Positions 25,107 to 33,830 of a DNA stretch of 64,000 bases are shown here, piece after piece. This DNA is from Reyranella sp. CPCC 100927 (lineage in GTDB: Bacteria; Pseudomonadota; Alphaproteobacteria; Reyranellales; Reyranellaceae), in contig NZ_VOHA01000002.1 in NCBI RefSeq assembly GCF_007859315.1, positions 124,001-188,000 of the forward strand, given 5' to 3'. The notes under the pieces are model-generated. The model had not been told where the DNA came from, searched no databases, and was given only the letters and a program-made list of their open reading frames with translations. Position 1 is the stretch's first letter. Each line of letters begins with the position of its first letter. Position numbers and translations under genes: made by a program.

Positions 25107-25505
25107 ATGGCGTTCGACGACAGATACGCCAGGGCTCTGATCAAGAAGGCGCGTCGCGGTTTCAGCGGCTATCCCGTCGCGACCATCGCCTACTACGGTC
25201 CCGACGACAGCCGAGCCACCAAGGTGGCCGTGGGAATCATCATGGCCGAAGGCGAGGACACCGCCGACCTGCAGCGCTGGTCCTCCGAGCGGGAGGATGT
25301 CCGGCGCGACGCCGGCATCCAACGCGCGATCCTCACGTTTATTCGTGCCCAGGGCGCCCAGTCCATCGCCATGGGCGACGGGATCCTGGGATGCGCGCAC
25401 GAGGAAGGCATCGACTACCCCGACGGCACCGTGTGCCCGCAATGCCCTTTCTGGGCGAGCCACGACCGTCCGCTCGGTAAGCTCGTCCGGCGCACCACCT
25501 CTTAA
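25107..25505 (+). CDS. conserved hypothetical protein downstream of moaA
   Basis: A 132-aa protein of unknown function. It begins MAFDDRYARALIKKARRGFSGYP and contains a central acidic segment (AEGEDTADLQRWSSERED). The C-terminus has a cluster that could bind a metal: Cys in GILGCAHEEGIDYPDGT, then C-P-Q-C-P-F-W-A-S-H-D. No catalytic motif is recognised. It begins 8 nt after moaA, so it is very likely co-transcribed, which hints at a link to Moco handling. This is inference only. Confidence 0.7.
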   Translation: MAFDDRYARALIKKARRGFSGYPVATIAYYGPDDSRATKVAVGIIMAEGEDTADLQRWSSEREDVRRDAGIQRAILTFIRAQGAQSIAMGDGILGCAHEEGIDYPDGTVCPQCPFWASHDRPLGKLVRRTTS

Positions 25506-25543
25506 TTGCACCACCGCCATGCAGACTTGAGTGCCGCGGTCCC

Positions 25544-25576
25544 TTGTCAATTTAATAACGCTGCTTATGTTAGCGT
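25544..25576 (+). promoter_or_regulatory. promoter/operator of the marR-emrAB operon
   Basis: TTGTCA (25544-25549), a 16-nt spacer and TATGTT (25566-25571) resemble a sigma-70 promoter. ACGCT (25558-25562) and AGCGT (25572-25576) flank the -10 as a dyad, a position suitable for autorepression by the MarR protein encoded 19 nt further on. Confidence 0.4.
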
Positions 25577-25594
25577 CATCTATGGTAAGTCACG

Positions 25595-26047
25595 ATGCCA
25601 AAATCGTTTGATCGGGACGTTCTCGTCCTCATCCATGACGTCGGCCGCCTCCTGCGTGTGCACGCGGATCGGCGTGCCCGATCGCACGGCATGACCCGGG
25701 CTCAGTGGGTGGTGCTGGTACGCGTGGAGCTACAACCGGGTCTGTCCCAGAACGAGCTGGCCGCCCTCCTCGAGGTCGAGCCGATCACCGTCGCCCGCCT
25801 GGTCGACCGCCTGCAAAAGCGCGGCCTGGTCGAGCGCCGCCCGGATGCCAAGGATAGGCGGATCTGGCGGCTGCATTTGCTGCCGGCGGCACAGCCGATC
25901 GTCGAAGAGGCCCACGAATACCGCGCCGAACTGAACGCCTTCATCACGCAGGGCATGCCGCCCGAACTGATCGACACCATCGTCGACGGCCTGCTGCGGA
26001 TGAAAACGACCCTCACGACCGGCAACGCCGCGGACCAGGCTGCCTGA
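25595..26047 (+). CDS. MarR-family transcriptional regulator
   Basis: A 150-aa winged-helix repressor. The DNA-binding part is NELAALLEVEPITVARLVDRLQ (helix-turn-helix, about residues 50-72), followed by the wing KRGLVERRPDAKDRRIWRLHL (about 74-94). The dimerisation helices flank it. MarR proteins repress adjacent efflux genes and release DNA on binding phenolic or drug-like ligands. Here it precedes an EmrA/EmrB-type pump by 11 nt, so it most likely controls that operon through the site at 25544-25576. Confidence 0.92.
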   Translation: MPKSFDRDVLVLIHDVGRLLRVHADRRARSHGMTRAQWVVLVRVELQPGLSQNELAALLEVEPITVARLVDRLQKRGLVERRPDAKDRRIWRLHLLPAAQPIVEEAHEYRAELNAFITQGMPPELIDTIVDGLLRMKTTLTTGNAADQAA

Positions 26048-26058
26048 AAGGTACTGCC

Positions 26059-27225
26059 ATGAGCACATCAACCGCCGCCCTGCGCGCCCTGAAGGAGCGC
26101 GAGGAAGACAAGGCGCCGACGTCCCCGCCGGCACACGAAGAAGACAAGGCCGCTACGACCGAGCAACCCACGACATCGGGATCGCCACCCTGGTGGACAT
26201 CGCGCCGCGTCTTGCGGCCGGTCCTGATGGTGGGCGGTCTCGTCGCGGTGCTGCTGGTCGCCGGCTACATGTGGCTGACCGGTGGCCGATACGTGTCGAC
26301 CGACGATGCCTACGTCCGTGCCGCCAAGCTGATGGTGTCGACGGACGTATCCGGCATTGTCGCCGGCATCGATGTCCGCGAAGGCCAGGTGGTGCGCAAG
26401 GGCGACGTGCTCTTCCGTCTCGATCCGCGGCAGTACGACATCGCCCTGGCGGGCGCCAAAGCACAGTTGGCGCAGACCGCGCTGTCGATCGAGGCCATGA
26501 AGCAGGATTATCGACGCATGCTGCGGGACGCCGAGGCCCAGCAGGCGCAGGTCGATCAGGCCGAGGCCCAGTTCCGTCGCTATGCGGCGTTGGTCACGGG
26601 TGGCAGCATCTCGCAGTCGACCTATGACGATGCGCGCTTCAAGTATGACGCCGCGCGCCAGACCCTGGCCTCGCTGCGCCAGCAGGCACAGACCCAGATC
26701 GCCAAGCTGGGCGGCAATCCCGACATCGCCGTGACCGACCATCCACAGTATCAACAGGCCAGGGCGCAGGTCGACGAAGCGCAGCGGCAGCTCGACCACA
26801 GTACCGTGCGGGCGCCGTTCGACGGCATCGTCAGCAAGGTCGATACGCTGCAGCCCGGCATGTACATGGCCGCCGACACCGCCGCCATGGCGCTGGTATC
26901 GACCGATCAGGTCTGGGTCGAAGCCAACATGAAGGAGACCGATCTCACCTGGGTGAAACCCGGCGATCGGGTCACGGTCGCGATCGATACCTATCCGGGC
27001 CGGGTCTGGGTCGGCACTGTCGATGTGGTGAGTCCTGCCAGCGGTGCCGAGTTCTCGGTGCTGCCGGCGCAGAACGCCAGCGGCAACTGGGTCAAGGTCG
27101 TGCAGCGCATCCCCTTGCGCATTGTCGTCGACCGCAAAGCCGGCGATCCGCCGCTGCGCGCCGGCATGAGCGTCATCGTCGACGTCGATACCGGCCATCG
27201 CCGCCAGCTGTCGGATATCTTGTGA
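26059..27225 (+). CDS. emrA: HlyD/EmrA-family membrane fusion protein
   Basis: A 388-aa periplasmic adaptor of a tripartite efflux pump. A proline- and charge-rich cytoplasmic leader (about 1-50) is followed by one transmembrane helix (VLRPVLMVGGLVAVLLVAGYMW, about 50-75). A biotinyl-lipoyl half (DAYVRAAKLMVSTDVSGIV, about 85-105), an alpha-hairpin with coiled coil (residues 125-215), and the second lipoyl half (TVRAPFDGIVSKVDTLQPGMY, about 248-270) follow. It links the inner membrane MFS partner at 27377 to an outer membrane channel, which is not in this window. AAAGG precedes the ATG. Confidence 0.93.
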   Translation: MSTSTAALRALKEREEDKAPTSPPAHEEDKAATTEQPTTSGSPPWWTSRRVLRPVLMVGGLVAVLLVAGYMWLTGGRYVSTDDAYVRAAKLMVSTDVSGIVAGIDVREGQVVRKGDVLFRLDPRQYDIALAGAKAQLAQTALSIEAMKQDYRRMLRDAEAQQAQVDQAEAQFRRYAALVTGGSISQSTYDDARFKYDAARQTLASLRQQAQTQIAKLGGNPDIAVTDHPQYQQARAQVDEAQRQLDHSTVRAPFDGIVSKVDTLQPGMYMAADTAAMALVSTDQVWVEANMKETDLTWVKPGDRVTVAIDTYPGRVWVGTVDVVSPASGAEFSVLPAQNASGNWVKVVQRIPLRIVVDRKAGDPPLRAGMSVIVDVDTGHRRQLSDIL

Positions 27226-27230
27226 ATTTT

Positions 27231-27366
27231 TCCTCTCCCGCAAGCGGGAGAGGAAGGGGCCCATCGCGCAGCGATGGGAAGGTGAGGGACTACAGACGAA
27301 GCATTGTGCGTGAAGCCCTCACCCGGCGCTTCACGCCGACCTCTCCCGCTTGCGGGAGAGGTGAAG
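27231..27366. repeat. long composite inverted repeat within emrA-emrB gap
   Basis: Two arms, 27231-27288 and 27316-27366, are imperfect reverse complements built on CCTCTCCCGC/GCGGGAGAGG hairpins and a GGTGAGGG/CCCTCACC stem. It resembles the intergenic REP-like units common in Alphaproteobacteria and separates emrA from emrB, so it may tune pump stoichiometry. Confidence 0.8.
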
Positions 27367-27376
27367 AGAAGAGCCC

Positions 27377-28921
27377 ATGAGCACCACGGCAACCCCTTCT
27401 CCCACCGCTCTGCGGGGACGGGCGATCATCACGGCCTGCACGATGGCTGCCACCCTGATGCAGGCGCTGGACAGCACCATCGCCAACGTCGCGCTGCCCT
27501 ACATGCAGGGCAGTCTGGCGGCGACGGCCGATCAGATCACCTGGGTGCTGACCTCCTATATCGTCGCGTCGGCGATCGCGACCGCGCCTGTCGGCTGGCT
27601 CGCCACCCGCCTGGGCCGCAAGCGCCTGTTCATCGTTGGCCTTGCCGGCTTCACCATCGCGTCGATGCTGTGCGGGCTCGCCACGTCGCTGGTCGAGATG
27701 GTGCTGTTCCGCCTCCTGCAGGGATTGTTCGGCGCCGTGCTGGTGCCGCTGTCCCAGACCACGCTGCTCGACATCTATCCGCCGGAAAAGCGCGGCTCGG
27801 CCATGGCGCTGTGGGGCATGGGCGTGATGATCGGGCCCATCCTGGGGCCGACGCTGGGCGGCTATCTGACCGACATCTACGACTGGCGCTGGGTCTTCTA
27901 CGTCAACCTGCCGTTCGGCGTGGCCGCCATCGCTGGCCTGCTGATCTTCCTGCCGGAGACGGACCGCCAGCCGTTGAAGTTCGACTGGATCGGCTTCGGT
28001 GCGCTCAGTCTGGGCCTCGGCGCCTTGCAGCTCATGCTCGACCGCGGTCAGCAGAAGGACTGGTTCGGCTCGAGCGAAATCGTCATCGAGACCATTCTTG
28101 CCGGCCTGGGTTTCTACTGGTTCGTCGTGCACATGCTGACCGCCAAGAAGCCTTTCATCCCGCCGCGCCTGTTCCGTGACCGCAACCTGATGATGGCCAT
28201 GGTCGTCATGTTCGCGGTCGGCATGATCCTGCTCGCCAGCGCCGCACTGCTGGCACCTTATCTGCAGACGCTGGCCGGTTACCCCGTCTTCACGGCCGGC
28301 CTGCTGATGGCGCCGCGCGGCCTCGGCACCATGGCGGCGATGATGCTGGCGGGACGTCTGTCCAACCGCATCGATCCGCGCCTGGTAATGCTGGCGGGCC
28401 TGCTGACCGTGGGCGCCACCATGTGGCAGATGACCGGCTGGACCCCGGACGTCTCGCAGCGCACGATGGTGATCTCGACCGTCGTGCAGGGCTTCGGGCT
28501 GGGCCTGATCTTCATCCCGCTGCAACTGGTCGCGTTCTCGACCCTGGCCGGCGCGTTGCGCACCGACGGCACCGCGCTGTGGAGCCTCGTGCGCAATGTC
28601 GGCGCCGCCATCGGCATCTCGCTCACCACGCTGGTGCGCGAGGAGAGCATCCAGGTCGTGCACAGCCAGTTGGCCGGCGACATCAGCCCTTTCAACCGGC
28701 TGCTGCAGGCGGGCGCGGGCGGCGGCTTCTGGAACCTGCACACGACGCCGGGCCGGATGGCACTCGATGCCGCCATCAACCAGCAGGCATCCATCATCGC
28801 CTACATCAACGACTTCAAGCTGATGATGCTGGTCTGCCTCGTGGTGATTCCCCTGCTCGCCCTGATGCGCCCACCACGTCAAGCAGCCGCCGGGCCAAGC
28901 CACGCCGCAGTGATGGATTGA
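27377..28921 (+). CDS. emrB: DHA2-family MFS multidrug transporter (EmrB type)
   Basis: A 514-aa drug:H+ antiporter with 14 predicted helices. The first helices hold the family motif D-x-T-I-x-N-V-A-L-P (LDSTIANVALPYMQG), motif A-like GWLATRLGRKRLF in loop 2-3, and the antiporter motif C region MGVMIGPILGPTLGGYLTD. W-R-W-V-F-Y-V-N-L-P is also typical of EmrB. It works with the HlyD-type protein encoded just upstream, and the MarR gene heads the operon. The start is ATG 27377 after GAGAAGAG. Substrates are probably hydrophobic or aromatic compounds. Confidence 0.93.
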   Translation: MSTTATPSPTALRGRAIITACTMAATLMQALDSTIANVALPYMQGSLAATADQITWVLTSYIVASAIATAPVGWLATRLGRKRLFIVGLAGFTIASMLCGLATSLVEMVLFRLLQGLFGAVLVPLSQTTLLDIYPPEKRGSAMALWGMGVMIGPILGPTLGGYLTDIYDWRWVFYVNLPFGVAAIAGLLIFLPETDRQPLKFDWIGFGALSLGLGALQLMLDRGQQKDWFGSSEIVIETILAGLGFYWFVVHMLTAKKPFIPPRLFRDRNLMMAMVVMFAVGMILLASAALLAPYLQTLAGYPVFTAGLLMAPRGLGTMAAMMLAGRLSNRIDPRLVMLAGLLTVGATMWQMTGWTPDVSQRTMVISTVVQGFGLGLIFIPLQLVAFSTLAGALRTDGTALWSLVRNVGAAIGISLTTLVREESIQVVHSQLAGDISPFNRLLQAGAGGGFWNLHTTPGRMALDAAINQQASIIAYINDFKLMMLVCLVVIPLLALMRPPRQAAAGPSHAAVMD

Positions 28922-28929
28922 CGTCATCT

Positions 28930-29040
28930 TTTTCGGACCGCGGGCGTCCACGCCCGCATTTCGGCGCGTCAGCGCCGACGGGTTTTCGCTCTTCGCTTCG
29001 CTGCGAGCGAATGCGGGTGTGGACGCCCGCGGTCCGAAAA
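28930..29040. repeat. long inverted repeat between convergent genes
   Basis: Arms of 31 nt, 28930-28960 and 29010-29040, match as reverse complements at 30 of 31 positions. The interior has further short hairpins (GGCGC/GCGCC). The element fills the gap between emrB and the convergent molybdenum hydroxylase gene, so it can act as a bidirectional terminator; TTTT and AAAA ends flank the stem. Confidence 0.85.
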
Positions 29041-29046
29041 TCAGGC

Positions 29047-31293
29047 CTACGCCGGCTCCAGCGCCGCAAGCACCTTCGGTGGCGACATGGGCAGGCTGTC
29101 GAAGCGATGACCAAGGGCGCCGTGGAGGGCGTTGGCGACTGCCGCCAGCGATGGCACCAACGGTACCTCGCCGACGCCGCGCACACCCTGCGGATGCTTC
29201 GGATTGGGGACCTCGATGATGACCGTATCGAGCATCGGCAGGTCGGAGGCGACGGGCATGCGGTAGTCGAGGAAGCTCGGATTATCGACCCGGCCGTTCT
29301 TGTCGTAGATGTACTCCTCGTTGAGTGCCCAGCCGATACCCTGCGCCGCGCCGCCCTGCATCTGACCCTCGACGTAGTCCGGGTGGATCGCCCGGCCAAC
29401 GTCCTGGAAACAGGTGAAGCGCGTCACCGAGACTTTGCCTGTCGCCGGATCGACTTCGACGTCGCAGATCTGCGTCGCAAAGCCGCCTTCGGCACCGGTT
29501 GTGTTCAACGATACGCCGGCGCCGATCGGACCGCCGGTTTCGCTGGCCCGGGCGGCGAGTTGCGACAGCGATAGCGGCTCGAACTTGCCGGCGTTGTCAC
29601 CCGCAGGCCGTGCCTCGCCGTTCTCCCAGGTGACCGCATCGGGATCGATCTTCCAGATCTTCGCCGCCCGCTCGCGTAGCGTGGAGATGACCTGCTCCGT
29701 GGACCGGGTGACCACCATGGCGGATGCATAGGTGACGCGGCTGCCGCCGGTGAGATTGCTGAAGCCGATGGAGCTGGTGTCGCCGATCAGAACCTGCACC
29801 TTGGCATGATCAATGCCCAGCAGTTCCGCCGTGATGTTGGCGGTGGAGGCGCGCGAGCCGCCGATATCCGGATGGCCCGTGATCACGACGACGGTACCGT
29901 CCTCGTTGATGTTGACCTGGGCACTCGATTCGCCGCCGGCGTTGAACCAGAATCCGCTGGCGACGCCGCGTCCCTGGTTGGGCCCCAGCGGCGCCGTGTA
30001 GTGCGGGTGCTCGCGCGCGGCCTTCAACGTCTGCTCATAGCCGATCACCGGGAAGACCGGACCGTAGGCCGCCTTGGTTCCTTGCTTGGCGGCGTTCTTC
30101 AGGCGCAGCTCGAGCGGATCCATCTTCAGCGCCTGGGCCACTTCGTCGATCACGCATTCGACCGCATACGCGCCGATCGGTGCGCCCGGCGCACGATAGG
30201 CGGCCACCTTCGACCGGTTGGAAACGACATCGAAACCCAGCGAATGAACGTTTGCGATGTCGTAGGGCGAGAAGGCGCAGCCGACCGCACCGCGGATCGG
30301 CGAGCCCGGGAAAGCGCCAGCCTGCAAGTAGTAGGTACCCTTGGCTGCAACGATCTTGCCATCCCGGGTCGCGCCGATCTTGACTGTGCTGGCCGAGCCC
30401 GACGTCGGCCCCGAAGCGCGAAAGACCTCCTCGCGCGTCATGACCATCTTGACCGGGCGGCCCGACTTGCGCGCCAGCAGCAGCGCCAACGGCTCCAGGT
30501 AGACGATGGTCTTGCCGCCGAAGCCACCGCCGATCTCCGCCGGAATGGCGCGAATGTCACTCTGCGGGGTACCGGTCAGATAAGCACACATGGCGCGGAC
30601 CATGAACTGGCCCTGGCTCGAGCTCCAGATCGTGGCCTTGCCATCGGGCGCGACACTGACAAGGCAAGCGTGGGGCTCGATATAGCCTTGATGTACGGGC
30701 TCGGTCTTGAAGCTGCGCTCGACGATCACGTCGGCCGCAGCGAAACCGGCCTCGATATCGCCAAGCTTGTGCTCGATCTTGCCGGCGATGTTGGATGGCT
30801 TGCCATCAGACTGGATATGGCCGTGCAGGATCGGCGCGTCGGGCTTCATCGCCGCCTCGACATCGATGACCCAAGGCAGCACTTCGTAGTCGACCTCGAT
30901 CAGTTTCAGCGCCTGCGCCGCGATCTGCTGCGTCGTTGCGGCGACGGCCGCCACGGGATGGCCGGCGAACAAAGCCTTGTCGCGCGCCATCACGTTGCGG
31001 CACATCCACCGCATGTCCTGGATCCCCACCATCACGGCACCCTTGTCGATCGGGAAATCGACGATGTCCTTGCTGGTGATGACAGCCTTGACACCCGGCA
31101 ATGCAGCGGCCTTGGTCGTGTCGATCGACTTGATGCGCGCATGCGGATGCGGGCTGCGCAGGACCTTGCCCCAGATCATGCCGGGCATGGTGGTGTCGGC
31201 GGCGTAGGCGGCACGGCCTGTCACCTTGTCCGCACCGTCAGGTCGCACGGTACGTTTGCCGATCCATTTGTTGTCGGGATTGTCGAGGCTCAT
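29047..31293 (-). CDS. xanthine dehydrogenase family, molybdopterin-binding subunit (orphan)
   Basis: A 748-aa Mo-pterin subunit that hydroxylates a carbon of an N-heterocycle or aldehyde using water. It has the N-terminal domain GRAAYAADTTMPGMIWGKVLRSPHPHARI (about residues 25-55), the Mo-site glutamine/glycine segment (ipaeIGGGFGGK, about 250), the substrate-loop AYRAPGAPIGAYAVE (about 370) and the catalytic Glu near the end in GVRGVGEVPLVPSLAA (about 722). CoxL-type AYRCSFR is absent, so it is not a CO dehydrogenase. The FAD and 2Fe-2S subunits normally encoded beside it are missing here, so they must be encoded elsewhere. It is convergent with the efflux operon. Confidence 0.88.
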   Translation of the reverse strand: MSLDNPDNKWIGKRTVRPDGADKVTGRAAYAADTTMPGMIWGKVLRSPHPHARIKSIDTTKAAALPGVKAVITSKDIVDFPIDKGAVMVGIQDMRWMCRNVMARDKALFAGHPVAAVAATTQQIAAQALKLIEVDYEVLPWVIDVEAAMKPDAPILHGHIQSDGKPSNIAGKIEHKLGDIEAGFAAADVIVERSFKTEPVHQGYIEPHACLVSVAPDGKATIWSSSQGQFMVRAMCAYLTGTPQSDIRAIPAEIGGGFGGKTIVYLEPLALLLARKSGRPVKMVMTREEVFRASGPTSGSASTVKIGATRDGKIVAAKGTYYLQAGAFPGSPIRGAVGCAFSPYDIANVHSLGFDVVSNRSKVAAYRAPGAPIGAYAVECVIDEVAQALKMDPLELRLKNAAKQGTKAAYGPVFPVIGYEQTLKAAREHPHYTAPLGPNQGRGVASGFWFNAGGESSAQVNINEDGTVVVITGHPDIGGSRASTANITAELLGIDHAKVQVLIGDTSSIGFSNLTGGSRVTYASAMVVTRSTEQVISTLRERAAKIWKIDPDAVTWENGEARPAGDNAGKFEPLSLSQLAARASETGGPIGAGVSLNTTGAEGGFATQICDVEVDPATGKVSVTRFTCFQDVGRAIHPDYVEGQMQGGAAQGIGWALNEEYIYDKNGRVDNPSFLDYRMPVASDLPMLDTVIIEVPNPKHPQGVRGVGEVPLVPSLAAVANALHGALGHRFDSLPMSPPKVLAALEPA

Positions 31294-31487
31294 GGTTGTC
31301 CATCCCGTCGCATGCGGTGAGCATTTCCCGGTGACAGTCTAGCAGACACCGGCCTGACCTGAAGACCCACGGCGGTTGCACGGCGCGCAGGGCTGCCTCG
31401 GTGTTGAAGCCGATCCTGTTCGCGGTAAGACTATGCTGTCGCAGAAGCCCTATCGAACGACGCTCAGCACGTCGAAAGCGGGAAACC

Positions 31488-32330
31488 ATGCCGATCATCG
31501 ATGCACAGGTGCATGCCTACGAACGCGATCATCCGGGACGCCCGTGGGCTGCCGTACTGCACGGACCGCCGGAGGTCACGGGCGATCAACTGGTTGCCGC
31601 CATGGATGCCGTGGGCGTCGACGGTGCCATTCTGGTCTCGGTGTGGACCATGTACCGCTTCGACGCCAGCTATGCGCTCGCGGTCCATGCCGCGCACCCC
31701 GGGCGCTTCGGTCTGGTGAAACCGGTCGATCCGAACGATCCTGGCGTGGCCGATACGATCGCCGATTGGGCCGCCACCCCGGGCCGGGTCGCGATCCGCA
31801 TCATGATGACACCGGATGTGTCGACCGACGCCGCCGATCCCGGCATCAACCGCGTGCTGTCTGCCGCAGCGCAACATGGGTTGCCGGTCAATCTTCTCTG
31901 TCGCGGGCGACTGGAACAGGTTGCCCGGATGGCGGCGCACAACCCCAACACCCGGCTGGTGATCGACCATCTCGGGCTGAACCAGCCGTTCGAGCCGCCG
32001 GTGCCGGCCGATCCGTTCGCCGAGTTGCCGACGCTGCTGGCGCTCGCCGCCCACGACAATGTCGTGGTGAAGATCACCGGTGCCTGCACCCTCTCGCATG
32101 AACCCTTTCCCTACAAGGACCTGTGGGATCCGCTGGGCCGCATCTTCGATGCCTACGGTTTTGATCGCTGCCTGTGGGGCACGGACTGGACCCGGGCCGT
32201 CGCACTGCTGACCTACAAGCAAGGGGTCGACGCGTTCCGTGTCACGGACCGCCTGTCCGAGAGCGAACGCGCCGCGCTGATGGGCGGCACGGTGCAGAAG
32301 GTCTACAGCTGGTCACCATCGAGGTCGTAG
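31488..32330 (+). CDS. amidohydrolase 2 family protein (ACMSD/TIM-barrel)
   Basis: A 280-aa metal-dependent hydrolase or decarboxylase. It begins MPIIDAQVHAYERDHPGRPW, with the D-x-Q-V-H-x-Y metal site (His replaces the usual second histidine of HxH by a tyrosine). LVIDHLGL (about residue 160) and FDRCLWGTDW (about 227) are characteristic of the Amidohydro_2 group that includes 2-pyrone-4,6-dicarboxylate and gamma-lactone hydrolases. ATG 31488 is preferred over an upstream open frame. It is divergent from the molybdenum hydroxylase and followed by an MFS carrier and the BVMO genes, so a role in opening lactones or similar products is plausible. Confidence 0.85.
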   Translation: MPIIDAQVHAYERDHPGRPWAAVLHGPPEVTGDQLVAAMDAVGVDGAILVSVWTMYRFDASYALAVHAAHPGRFGLVKPVDPNDPGVADTIADWAATPGRVAIRIMMTPDVSTDAADPGINRVLSAAAQHGLPVNLLCRGRLEQVARMAAHNPNTRLVIDHLGLNQPFEPPVPADPFAELPTLLALAAHDNVVVKITGACTLSHEPFPYKDLWDPLGRIFDAYGFDRCLWGTDWTRAVALLTYKQGVDAFRVTDRLSESERAALMGGTVQKVYSWSPSRS

Positions 32331-32471
32331 TGCCCGGAGCAACCTCCCGCCGGGAACGCGGCGCGAACACCTGACGCCCGCGCGCAGTAGAAAATTTCAT
32401 GTGAGAACGGGTCGCCTATCCGGCGGCCCGTTCGTCCTTGGGACGATGCGCATGAAAGTGGTGAGGGCCAA

Positions 32472-33689
32472 ATGAAGGTCTATTACGGCTGGGTCGTCGT
32501 AGCGGCAGGCGCCTTGATGGGCTGCGTCGCCATCGGCACGGTGTTCTCGCTGGCGGTTTTCCTGCAACCGATCTCGGACGCGACAGGTTGGTCACGGACC
32601 GGCATATCCACGGCGATGACGCTCGACTTTCTCGCGATGGGCGTCGCCGCTTTCGGCTGGGGCGCGGTGATGGACCGCTACGGCCCACGCATCGTGGTGC
32701 TCGCCGGCGCGGTATTGCTCGGCCTGGGTGTGGCGCTGGCCAGTCGCGCCAGCAGTCTGCTCGAGTTCCAGCTTGCGTACGGCATCGTGGTCGGCGTCGC
32801 CGCCGGCGCCGTGTTCGCCCCGACGATCGCTACCGTCACCGGCTGGTTCGAGAAGCACCGCAGCCTTGCGGTCTCGCTCGTCTCGGCCGGCATGGGCGTC
32901 GCACCACTCACGATCTCGCCCTTCGCGGCCTGGCTGATCTCATCCTACGATTGGCGCACGGCACAGATCACCATCGCCGTGCTGGCGTGGGTGCTGATGA
33001 TCCCCACTGCGTTTCTGGTGCGCTCGGCACCGACCGCGCCCGCCAATGCCGCCCCCGCTCCCGGTGCGGTCGCCCCGGGAGAACCCGGCATGACCGTCGG
33101 GCAGGCGCTGCGCTCGCCGCAGTTCGTTGTACTGGCGGCAACCTTCTTCTGCTGCTGCGCGGCCCACTCCGGCCCGATCTTCCACACGGTGAGCTATGCG
33201 ATGGCCTGCGGCCTGTCGACCATGGCCGCGGTCACGATCTACAGCGTCGAGGGTCTGGCGGGACTTGGGGGTCGCCTGCTGTTCGGCGTCGCCGGCGACA
33301 AGTTCGGCGCCCGTCAGGCACTGGTGGTCGGCCTGATGATCCAGGCCATCATGGCGGGGGCGTACTACTTCACGCGCCAGCTCGGCGAGTTCTACGCCGT
33401 GGCCGCCATCTTCGGCCTCGCCTACGGCGGCGTGATGCCGCTCTATGCCGTGATCGCCCGCGAATACTTCCCGATGCGCATCATGGGCACCGTCTTCGGC
33501 GCCGCCACGATGGTCTCGGCGCTCGGCATGGCGCTGGGGCCGGCGGTCGGCGGCTGGATCTTCGACGTCACCGGCGGCTACGGCTTCCTGTATATCGGCT
33601 CGCTCGGCATCGGCATCGGCGCTGCGGCCATCGCGCTGGTCTTCCCGCCAATACCGTCGCGCCACCCGGCCCAGCCTCAGCCAGCGTGA
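32472..33689 (+). CDS. MFS transporter (oxalate:formate antiporter-like / MCT type)
   Basis: A 405-aa permease with 12 predicted helices. The N-terminus MKVYYGWVVVAAGALMGCVAIGTVFSLAVF, the loop 2-3 motif AVMDRYGPR, the YGIVVGVAAGAVF segment and the second-half GRLLFGVAGDKFGAR are typical of the OFA and monocarboxylate families. It probably imports an organic anion used by the neighbouring oxidative genes. GTGAGGG precedes the ATG. It lies 142 nt after the amidohydrolase and a hairpin (33726-33762) ends it. Confidence 0.88.
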   Translation: MKVYYGWVVVAAGALMGCVAIGTVFSLAVFLQPISDATGWSRTGISTAMTLDFLAMGVAAFGWGAVMDRYGPRIVVLAGAVLLGLGVALASRASSLLEFQLAYGIVVGVAAGAVFAPTIATVTGWFEKHRSLAVSLVSAGMGVAPLTISPFAAWLISSYDWRTAQITIAVLAWVLMIPTAFLVRSAPTAPANAAPAPGAVAPGEPGMTVGQALRSPQFVVLAATFFCCCAAHSGPIFHTVSYAMACGLSTMAAVTIYSVEGLAGLGGRLLFGVAGDKFGARQALVVGLMIQAIMAGAYYFTRQLGEFYAVAAIFGLAYGGVMPLYAVIAREYFPMRIMGTVFGAATMVSALGMALGPAVGGWIFDVTGGYGFLYIGSLGIGIGAAAIALVFPPIPSRHPAQPQPA

Positions 33690-33725
33690 TCGCGGCATCA
33701 TCATCTTGATTTCTTGGTACGAAAT

Positions 33726-33762
33726 CCGCTGTCATTCCGTGCATCGCGCGGGATGACAGCGG
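33726..33762 (+). terminator. hairpin after the MFS gene (terminator/REP-like)
   Basis: CCGCTGTCATTCCG (33726-33739) pairs with CGGGATGACAGCGG (33749-33762) at 13 of 14 positions plus a G.U. The GTCATTCC/GGATGAC core belongs to a repeat type frequent between alphaproteobacterial genes. There is no T-run. Confidence 0.4.
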
Positions 33763-33787
33763 CCGTTGCAGGCGCTACCATCGCGCG

Positions 33788-33807
33788 ATATGAATGGTTG
33801 TTCATAT
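33788..33807 (+). promoter_or_regulatory. operator-like palindrome upstream of BVMO gene
   Basis: ATATGAA (33788-33794), a 6-nt spacer and TTCATAT (33801-33807) form a perfect 7-bp dyad 23 nt before the start codon. Size and AT-rich TGAA...TTCA arms resemble TetR-family operators. No regulator gene is adjacent. Confidence 0.4.
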
Positions 33808-33830
33808 AGAGATGCAACGGGGAGCTGAGC

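Noticed and set aside
27290-28951. 553-aa open frame on the minus strand
   Set aside because: Antisense to emrB; composition rich in Gln, His, Arg and Asp as expected for a complement of a membrane protein gene.
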